Below, in pieces: positions 7,696-12,902 of a stretch of 12,902 bases of DNA. Below the pieces are notes generated by a model. That model was not told the DNA's origin and ran no database searches. It was given only the letters and a program-made list of their open reading frames with translations. This DNA comes from Cyclostephanos tholiformis (taxonomy: Eukaryota; Bacillariophyta; Thalassiosirophyceae; Thalassiosirales; Thalassiosiraceae), in NCBI GenBank assembly GCA_036939975.1, contig JALLPB010000793.1, positions 1 to 12,902 of the forward strand, read 5' to 3'. Within the stretch, counting starts at the first letter, position 1. Each line of letters opens with the position of its first letter. A program made the position numbers and the translations under genes.

Positions 7696-8145
7696 TCATA
7701 TTAAAAGTAACAAATACATGTTTTGATTTTTAACAACATAGACCTGTCCCATTTCATGTTCTTCATTGATTGTTGTATGCTTAGTTGCTGGGAGTTTGGT
7801 CCTTAGTGGCCATAAGATGATGGCAATTGCTATGATTGATTGGTTTGATTGCATTTTACCTAAGTACATGCAACACAACTCCACCAACCCCATATCCGAC
7901 CAAAATCCAACCGCCTATCCAATCAAATATCTCTGCCATAATGAAGATAAGGACGTCCCAAGTACCCATACTCTGCATATGTATTGTGGGAAGATGTCTG
8001 TGCCATATGATTGCACATATTTATTGGCTTGGGGTTGGCAGTTCAAGGAAAACAGGCAAAAAAGAAAAAAAACTTGATTTTTATGCTAATGAAATCAGTA
8101 GATGGGCTGTAGCTCAGCAAATACAAGATCCAAACAAATCTTGAG
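7696..8145. other. No confident gene
   Basis: Overlapping + strand frames are open here (7766-8077 and 7836-8144), but neither looks convincingly protein-like across its length and neither shows a motif. The stretch lies just downstream of the transposase relic on the minus strand and may include its lost C-terminal part, unrecognisable to me. Confidence 0.35.
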
Positions 8146-8700
8146 CTAATTTATATTGATACTGTTGCAATTGACATTCCCAAAAGCTGAATCCACACAA
8201 CACTTCCCACACGTCATGTCAAACACTTGCTCCAATTTACAATAAATATTTCCAAACTCTGCTACCTGACTATCATGAACAGAACCTGGAACATTAAAGA
8301 AGAGAATTGGTATTATCCCGTCTGGGCAAAATCAGAAGACTCACATAGTGTTACTGTGTCCAACCATTGTAAAATTGAATGACCATATTTCCCACCTGCT
8401 GCAAGTACAGCTTCAGGCCATCCATTGTTCATCAACCACAATCCACAAGAAGTGGGTGTGGAGGACCCATAGCATCCATATACTCAAGAATTTTTCTCAC
8501 AAGGGAATGCTCACTAGTGCCCATGGGTCATCATTGCCAATAATACCCACACTCAACTGTTTCCCAAAATGTAAATACATGCAAAGGTTAGAGTGCGTTA
8601 GTCCAAACATAATTTGCAACAAACTGATCACTACCCTGGTACGTGTCCATACAAATACCAACCAAAGACAATCTGCAAGTTTCATCCTCCTCTTCTGCCC
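8146..8700 (-). pseudogene. Broken DDE_Tnp_4 (PIF/Harbinger-type) transposase
   Basis: Three consecutive minus-strand pieces belong together. Piece one (8685-8497) has WTRTR, LLQIMFGLTHSNLCMYLHFG. Piece two, in another frame, has EYMDAMGPPHPLLVD, then TMDGLKLYL (codons near 8428-8403) and FYNGWTQ. Piece three, back in the first frame, has GIIPILFFNVPGSVHDSQVA (motif at 8292-8263), EFGNIYCKLEQVF and GKCCVDSAFGN (about 8205-8176), then TAG 8146-8148. M-D-G, V-P-G-S-x-H-D-S-x-(V/I)-A and C-x-V-D-S-A-F are hallmarks of DDE_Tnp_4 transposases, where the D of MDG and the D of HDS are the first two catalytic acidic residues. Adjacent TGA TGA codons before TMDG, a TAA after GWTQ, and two frameshifts show it is dead. 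The last catalytic acidic residue and the C-terminus are not recognisable. No terminal inverted repeats were identified. Confidence 0.85.
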
Positions 8701-8753
8701 TCAGACCAATGTAATCTCAACAATCATCCCAGTTGCGTGGAAAGGTATGTAGT

Positions 8754-9188
8754 TTAGAAAAAGGGAGAGAAACTCTCAAGGAGGCAATCAAAAGAATTGC
8801 GATCAAAGCCCATCATGGTAATATATTCGCCAGGGAGATCATTCTAGTGGGAGGAGATCACATCAAGTGATTTTTCGCTATCAACGACGGTGATCCTCTA
8901 TTATTAGACTCCTGAAGAAGTCTTTCTGTAACACAAGTGTTTTTGAGAGGGAGCCCTAATCCTCCCTTGCTCCCTTTGAGCAAGGTAGAGGAAGAGGATA
9001 CTCTGTAAGAGCCGCATTGGCGGGGAGGGGTGGGGGGTGCTAAACTACCTGTAAACAGGCATTCTGAAACTAGCTTTGACAAAGGCAAAAGGTATTGTGC
9101 ACGCCAATGTGGGACAAAACCTTGTAAAATGTCACTTTTTCTGAGTGTTTTCATTGTCCAAAAATTAAGATCTTCACACTACTTTTAG
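8754..9188 (+). pseudogene. Possible unknown + strand coding relic
   Basis: One + strand frame runs from 8754 to a TAG near 9186-9188, interrupted by only three stops (8868, 8913, 9006). It reads EKGRETLKEAIKRIAIKAHH, NIFAREIILVGGDHIK, FFAINDGDPLLLDS, SLSVTQVFLRGSPNP, and near the end FDKGKRYCARQCGTKPCKM. The first part is amphipathic and strongly protein-like, and the end has a small Cys cluster that might be a zinc-binding tail. The minus strand carries an ATG-started 98-residue ORF over the same bases (9154-8858), but its composition is less convincing. The family is not recognised. It is convergent with the DDE transposase relic only in being adjacent, and its strand is opposite. Confidence 0.35.
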
Positions 9189-9434
9189 GTAAACTGATGC
9201 CTAATAGAAATCAATTGTTTAGACTATAAAATGCTAGTTTAACACCCCCAACAAAGTATTCAGTCATTTTAGTTAACTCCATCCGGTCTCATCAATATGT
9301 CACACCCTTACTGTTAAATGGGGTCTTGACTTCATCTGAGGCTCTTTTTCAGCAAGTTAATGATGAAAAAACTCAAAAAAATGGCTTTTTCCTTGTCTAA
9401 TAATGCTATTGGTTACAATACTCACTCGATAGTG

Positions 9435-9742
9435 CTATCCAGTGGCTTCAATCAAAGCCCTGGATCTCCTCCCTCCTCTATTGGGCGATGCGTGCAGTAT
9501 TGTACTGGCGCACTACCACGGCCATCAAAATGGCCAGCAAAAGTGGTGAGTTTTTGTCAACGTTTTTTTTGTGTGACCCTGGCAGCTGCTAGTGTGATAC
9601 GGAGCAATTTTTGCCCAATAGCAGCATCCACTGGCTTCTAGTGAAGCCCTGAACCTCTTCTGTTGGGTGATGTGCCCAGCCTTGCACCAGTGCATCTAGA
9701 AGAACATCAAAACGGCCAGCAATGGAGGTACATTTCTTCATC
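9435..9742. repeat. Two diverged copies of a segment of about 115 bp
   Basis: Copy one (about 9435-9561) and copy two (about 9625-9742) share CCA(G/C)TGGCTTC, GAAGCCCTG or AAAGCCCTG, TATTGGGCGATG or TGTTGGGTGATG, and CATCAAAA(T/C)GGCCAGCAA in the same order. On the minus strand both read A-G-(H/R)-F-D ... L-V-Q or P-V-Q ... H-(R/H)-P-x-E-E, so the repeat may descend from coding sequence. Copies start about 190 bp apart. Confidence 0.6.
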
Positions 9743-9784
9743 ATGGACGATTTTGCCATCAATTTGTTGCAACTAATAACCAAA

Positions 9785-10165
9785 TACCCATTCTTATCTA
9801 TAATGGGGTACCTATTATCTATAATAGGTAGCACCTAATATAGATCATAGGATGAAAATTGTGCGCAATTTGCATTGGTGCAGCCCCCTTTTTTCCACCC
9901 GCTCCCACATTTTTTCATTTTTGATATTAGGTACCTATTATCTATAATGAATTACTTATTATCTATAACATTGACAACCACCTATTATAGATAATAGGTA
10001 GATGGGTTACCTATTATAAACAATAGTTACCTAATATCTAAAACAGCAAATGAAAGTAATTATTGATAATAGGTACCTCTTATCTCTATATTAGGGTACC
10101 TATTATCTATAATAGGTACCCATTACAATAATAGGTAAAGCTATCCACCTATTATCTATAATATG
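9785..10165. repeat. AT-rich array of palindromic CCTATTA-TCTA-TAATAGG units
   Basis: At least eight full or partial copies of the unit lie in 380 bp, in both orientations of the TCTA/TAGA centre. Examples are 9809-9830, 9932-9949, 9980-10000, 10095-10120 and 10147-10163, plus degraded forms at 9785-9810, 9833-9853, 9952-9970, around 10006-10040, and 10059-10075. The copy at 10095-10120 has perfect 11-base arms (GGTACCTATTA / TAATAGGTACC) around TCTA. Spacing between copies is irregular, so this is a cluster of hairpin elements, not a uniform satellite. There is no coding sequence. Confidence 0.9.
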
Positions 10166-10234
10166 TTAAATGATTATCTAGAATGATGTTTTTTAGCCCT
10201 ATTACTAAATAAATCATGCATTTCAGATGCTTTT

Positions 10235-10614
10235 CTACCATATATACATTACATCATGCACTCCCACATTCACTACAATTGTTGAGATGATATCCATCTT
10301 GAGATAAAAGTCCCTATGCCAACCTTGAAAACCATCATTGTCCCTGTTTTTTATAATCCAAATACTTTTGACATGGAGCTGTCCAAAATGGCTCTTGGAA
10401 TACTTATCTAAGTTGTCCATCTGATGTATTTCCCCAGAGGTGTCACCTTGAAGATGTCTGTTATTCCCTGGATCAATATCTTCACCATCAAATGCCTTTG
10501 ATGGTTTAAACTTTGACTCAGAGTATGTTGTATTCCAATTATTTCTTATGTCCATGGACTCATCATTCATCTGGTCTATGGGTATCCTGCCAATTGTGAA
10601 GTTACTGTTTTGCC
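10235..10614 (-). pseudogene. N-terminal half of a 2OG-Fe(II)-oxygenase-like domain (HxD half)
   Basis: The ATG-started frame from 10570 to 10235 can be extended upstream in frame (RIPIDQ) to about 10610. After a polar N-terminal part it reads FGQLHVKSIWIIKN, then DGFQGWHRDF, then STIVVNVGV. In double-stranded beta-helix dioxygenases the proximal iron ligands are H-x-D, here H-R-D, followed by a hydrophobic strand of the T-(I/V)-V-V-x-V kind. Similar GFQGWH...TIVVN proteins occur, from memory, in diatom genomes. The frame stops soon after this strand, at the edge of the palindromic AT-rich array, so the half with the distal iron ligand is missing downstream. The role is uncertain: the family may act on nucleic acid or protein. 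Confidence 0.5.
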
Positions 10615-11075
10615 TTACCAGTTAGATTTGACCAACTGTCTGGGTCTTGGGTAGCATTGCAGAAAAGTTGGGCGGTGTAGTACTCCTTTTGTGAGCTTAT
10701 TTGGTAAAAAGCCTCTATGCCACCATCTGGAAGGATACATGACATATTGTCCAAGTTCATTCAATGTCACCTTGTTAACTTGGTGATCACATTTTTTATT
10801 TCTCCAGGTGTCAAAGCATTTCATGTCACCGTCATTGGCAGGGTGGCACAAAGAGGCAAAAACAATCCATTTTTGTCATAGCACGTTATATTGGTCTTCT
10901 TTCTGTATTGGTCTCAGGTTCCATTTAATGTCTCCATTTTTTCCGTCATGTCGTATTCTTTGGTAAGTTGCCCATGATGCTGCCACAGAACCTTTCCATG
11001 TGTTTATCCTGTTTTGCATTGAGGCATCTGAATCAGATGACTCATTGGAAGGAGAGTATTCTGAAGATGATTCTT
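10615..11075 (-). pseudogene. C-terminal half of a 2OG-Fe(II)-oxygenase-like domain (distal His half)
   Basis: In one frame from about 11075 to 10615, with one TGA at 10876-10878, the sequence begins with an acidic/Ser-rich stretch (ESSSEYSPSNESSDSD), then INTWKGSVAASWATYQRIRH, and after the stop CFDTWRNKKCDHQVNKVTLN and ELGQYVMYPSRWWHRGFLPN. Y-V-x-(Y/F)-P-S-x-W-x-H-R-G is what the last core strands of such a dioxygenase look like, with the distal iron-binding His. A frameshift near 10655 then exposes FCNATQDPDSWSNLTGKAKQ in a neighbouring frame, a plausible original C-terminus. This half lies upstream, in the direction of transcription, of the HxD half, which is the reverse of the normal order. 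Confidence 0.5.
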
Positions 11076-11183
11076 ATAGTTTCAAGGTATGTGAGAAGAA
11101 GCAATGCTTAGTGTAACAACTTTGATTACTAAGAACTGTTAAGCCAAACATAAAGTTCATTTACCGTTGCTCATATTTGTGCT

Positions 11184-11279
11184 GCAGTTTCCATTGCAAC
11201 TGCATGCACTTGTACACTTGAGGCGTTTAGAAATGCAGCCACATGAATTTGCCTTACATTTCCCTCCCTTACAGCCACA
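11184..11279 (-). other. CXC (Tesmin/TSO1-type) cysteine-rich DNA-binding domain
   Basis: The minus strand reads CGCKGGKCKANSCGC, then ISKRLKC, then TSACSCNGNC: nine Cys in the C-x-C-x4-C-x4-C-x-C-x6-C-x3-C-x-C-x3-C arrangement typical of CXC domains. These bind zinc and DNA and recur in chromatin proteins and transposon proteins. It follows a Lys/Gln-rich linker, and the frame stops near 11157. A GTAAAT just after the domain could be a splice donor, untested. Confidence 0.85.
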
Positions 11280-11937
11280 TTTACCTTTCTTCTGAGGAAT
11301 TGTGGCATTAATGAGCTGTTTATGACACTCCTGTTTGGTATATTTCCGCTGGTTTAGTTCCTCATACTCCCCTCATAGGATGAGGTCACGTACATTCTAT
11401 AATTCAGGTTCCAAGACTGCTATTTTATCGGCACCACAGTGTAAGCTCCACTTATCATGTCCTAGATACAAAACTCCTTTCTGATTCCCACTTGAAATTA
11501 TTCCATGCACCATGGCTCCCCTCACACCACTGCCATTGCCCACCATCCATACTATTCCAGGGATACCCGTCGCATGGCTGACATCTCGTGAATCAACTTT
11601 TACAATGACAACAGCACCAGGACTCACCCCAAGTGTGTTTACTGAGTCTCGACGTTGTTTTATCATTCTCTTATGATCTTTTTTCTGCAGGTCTCTCTTC
11701 TTCCTCATTGAATCCTCACAATGCCTATCCATAATCCTCAGAGGTGTTTCCTTTACTGCTGCTGCCTTCAAGTCATCTTCGAATGTGCGTTTTGCTCCAA
11801 CGACTCCAACACATTTTTTTTGGTGATGGTGATGTAATTTAAAACAAGTTCTTTGGAGGTATGTACAGTGATTCAATGACTGTAGTATCCCCTTGAGAAA
11901 TAGCTGGGTACTCAAAAACTTCTTCCATCAACACCTC

Positions 11938-12072
11938 ACCATGACAGTGAATGCAGTGATTACTAACAGCAAGCCATGCTATGAGACATTGCCTATAAAT
12001 GGTTTTTTGCAGCATCTCATCTCTATCAATTCCATTGATATCTCATCCGCAGCACAGAAACATATGTCTAGA
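11938..12072 (-). other. RING-like zinc finger spanning a frameshift
   Basis: The upstream frame gives DICFCAADE ... IEMRCCKK. After a one-base change in the A6 run (12003-12008), the next frame gives IYRQCLIAWLAVSNHCIHCHG. Together the Cys/His pattern and the C-L-x-x-W-L-x-x-(S)-N-x-C-x-x-C tail are those of RING fingers, which usually act in ubiquitin or SUMO ligation. The first Cys pair is spaced by one residue instead of two, so it may be degenerate. Confidence 0.6.
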
Positions 12073-12319
12073 TCTGCAGGTGGTGCTTGTGCGGAAGCGG
12101 TGACAGCATCAGCAACAGCAACATCAGGGTGTATCTGACGCATTACTTCATTTTCATCACTCATTGTTGCAGGAGGGAGAGGAGATAACCCTGGCAATGG
12201 TTGTGGTTCCTCCATTGTCACCTCAAAGCTCCTCCACACTACCAGATCCTGGTAACAGTAATCAATGAATCTCTTCCATTTATCCATGACCAGTTTGTGT
12301 AGGGTATTTAAACTGTATG

Positions 12320-12860
12320 CAAGCTTGATGTCATCAACCGATATGAGGGAATACATCTCCAACACCTTGAGGCACGCTATAGGACCACAGTTGTACCCAT
12401 CGGTTTGTGCTACAAATGTACCCCTTTCCAACTTCCATTGTTCATTGTACAACATCATGGTGTATGGAGATTTATTCCTTGTTCTAGCATGCTGAACAGA
12501 TTCAGGTTTGTCATATAGTGTCGTGATTGTAACACTGCACCTAATTAACTGTTACATTTGCAATGCATTGAGAATGTGTTGAGATGAAGTCAACAATGGA
12601 GCAACACCAAGACCATCGTAGATCCGTGACACTTGATTCTTGATATCTATCTCCATCACTGCATAGTGACTGCTCTTGTGGATTATCCCAACAATTTTTT
12701 TTACAGTATCATTGACAGGGTAAGAAGCTGCAGCATCGATTTCATTGACAAACTTTGCCCTCTTAAATGGGAGAGCGCTTAGCCAAATGAGCCCAGTGGA
12801 GTGGTCCTTTACGCTGCCTCTCAAGAAGGAAAACTTGATCTGATAATTTTTATTTTTTCT
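12320..12860 (-). other. Ulp1/SENP-type cysteine protease core with complete catalytic set
   Basis: HYAVMEID supplies the catalytic His (codon 12666-12668), RIYDGL the Asp (12615-12617), and VAQTDGYNCGP the oxyanion Gln (12405-12407) and catalytic Cys (12387-12389). Order and spacing fit the C48 peptidase family, which removes SUMO or related ubiquitin-like proteins. All four catalytic residues remain, but a TAA at 12552-12554 separates the His/Asp half from the Gln/Cys half. The intervening 32 codons contain no other stop. Confidence 0.85.
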
Positions 12861-12861
12861 T

Positions 12862-12877
12862 AGTAGTACGTACTACT
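12862..12877. repeat. Perfect 16-bp palindrome upstream of the Ulp1 relic
   Basis: AGTAGTACGTACTACT equals its own reverse complement. It lies about 40 bp before the recognisable protease reading, within AT-rich sequence. It could be a protein-binding dyad or chance. Confidence 0.6.
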
Positions 12878-12902
12878 TCTAGTTCAAGTTTTTATTAATA
12901 TA

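Larger units (their letters stand above)
11163..12860 (-). pseudogene. Broken multidomain element protein: Ulp1 protease, RING-like, SH3-like, CXC
   Basis: On the minus strand one frame is kept, with interruptions, from about 12860 to 11163. Order: a Ulp1/C48 SUMO-protease core (12824-12320), a polar linker, a RING-like finger (12072-11938) that needs a one-base frame change to read through, a basic region (KKRDLQKKDHKRMIKQRR), an SH3-like beta domain (11640-11400: GVSPGAVVIVKVDSRDVSHA, GIPGIVWMVG, HGIISSGN), and a CXC cysteine-rich domain (11279-11184). Stops interrupt at 12552 (TAA), 11397 (TAG) and 11373 (TGA), and homopolymer frame changes occur near 12003-12008 and 11814-11821. The upstream N-terminus is beyond a stop near 12870 or off the right edge. 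Ulp1 plus CXC proteins are known from complex DNA transposons such as the KDZ group, so an element origin is likely. A transposase core is not seen. Confidence 0.75.

Noticed and set aside
8348..8752. + strand ORF of 134 residues, one of the longest here
   Set aside because: It is the reverse shadow of the DDE_Tnp_4 relic. The transposase motifs are on the minus strand.
9785..10165. Palindromic array considered as a CRISPR array
   Set aside because: The units are irregularly spaced, in both orientations, sometimes overlapping, with no constant-length unique spacers, and the window is eukaryotic.

Overview
The window looks like eukaryotic nuclear DNA made of decayed genes and mobile-element relics. 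I see no bacterial operon layout, no rRNA or tRNA, and almost no intact long reading frame. Most recognisable protein similarity is spread over two or three frames with in-frame stops, so the useful unit here is the relic rather than the open ORF. A stramenopile alga, most likely a diatom, is my best guess. The reasons are the style of the vWA-type protein at the left edge, the SUMO-protease/CXC-type protein at the right edge, and the 2OG-oxygenase-like fragments. This taxonomic call rests on remembered family resemblance and was not searched.

Layout, left to right. 1-403 (-) is the N-terminal part of a vWA/MIDAS-domain protein that runs off the left edge and carries one in-frame stop. 404-1660 has no confident gene and includes a GC-richer, low-complexity block. 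1669-2917 (+) is a decayed unknown gene containing an in-frame, five-copy array of an 84-bp (28-residue) repeat. 2983-3461 holds small GACGAGTCC-type repeats and a short + strand coding relic. 3458-5256 (-) is a long decayed gene with a ubiquitin-like-looking N-terminus, an acidic/polar middle, a split SAP motif and a MUS81-type winged helix, but no nuclease domain. 5605-5942 (+) is a His/Gly/Gln-rich tandem-repeat protein relic. 6116-6625 (-) is an open ORF of unknown function with a strong polypyrimidine tract. 6626-8145 has no confident gene, only hairpins and a C/G homopolymer block. 8146-8700 (-) is a broken DDE_Tnp_4 (PIF/Harbinger-type) transposase. 8754-9188 (+) is a possible unknown relic. 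9435-9742 contains two diverged copies of a segment of about 115 bp. 9785-10165 is an AT-rich array of palindromic CCTATTA-TCTA-TAATAGG units. 10235-11075 (-) holds two halves of a 2OG-Fe(II)-oxygenase-like domain in the reverse of the expected order. 11163-12860 (-) is a broken multidomain protein: Ulp1 SUMO protease, RING-like finger, SH3-like domain, CXC cysteine-rich DNA-binding domain.

Taken together this is a graveyard of large mobile elements. The right-hand block, combining a SUMO protease, RING-like and CXC DNA-binding domains with neighbouring oxygenase halves, resembles the domain mix of complex DNA transposons such as the KDZ group. No transposase core for that block is visible inside the window. 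The left block joins ubiquitin-like, SAP and MUS81-type parts on the same strand. Whether the two blocks belong to one element family is an open inference.
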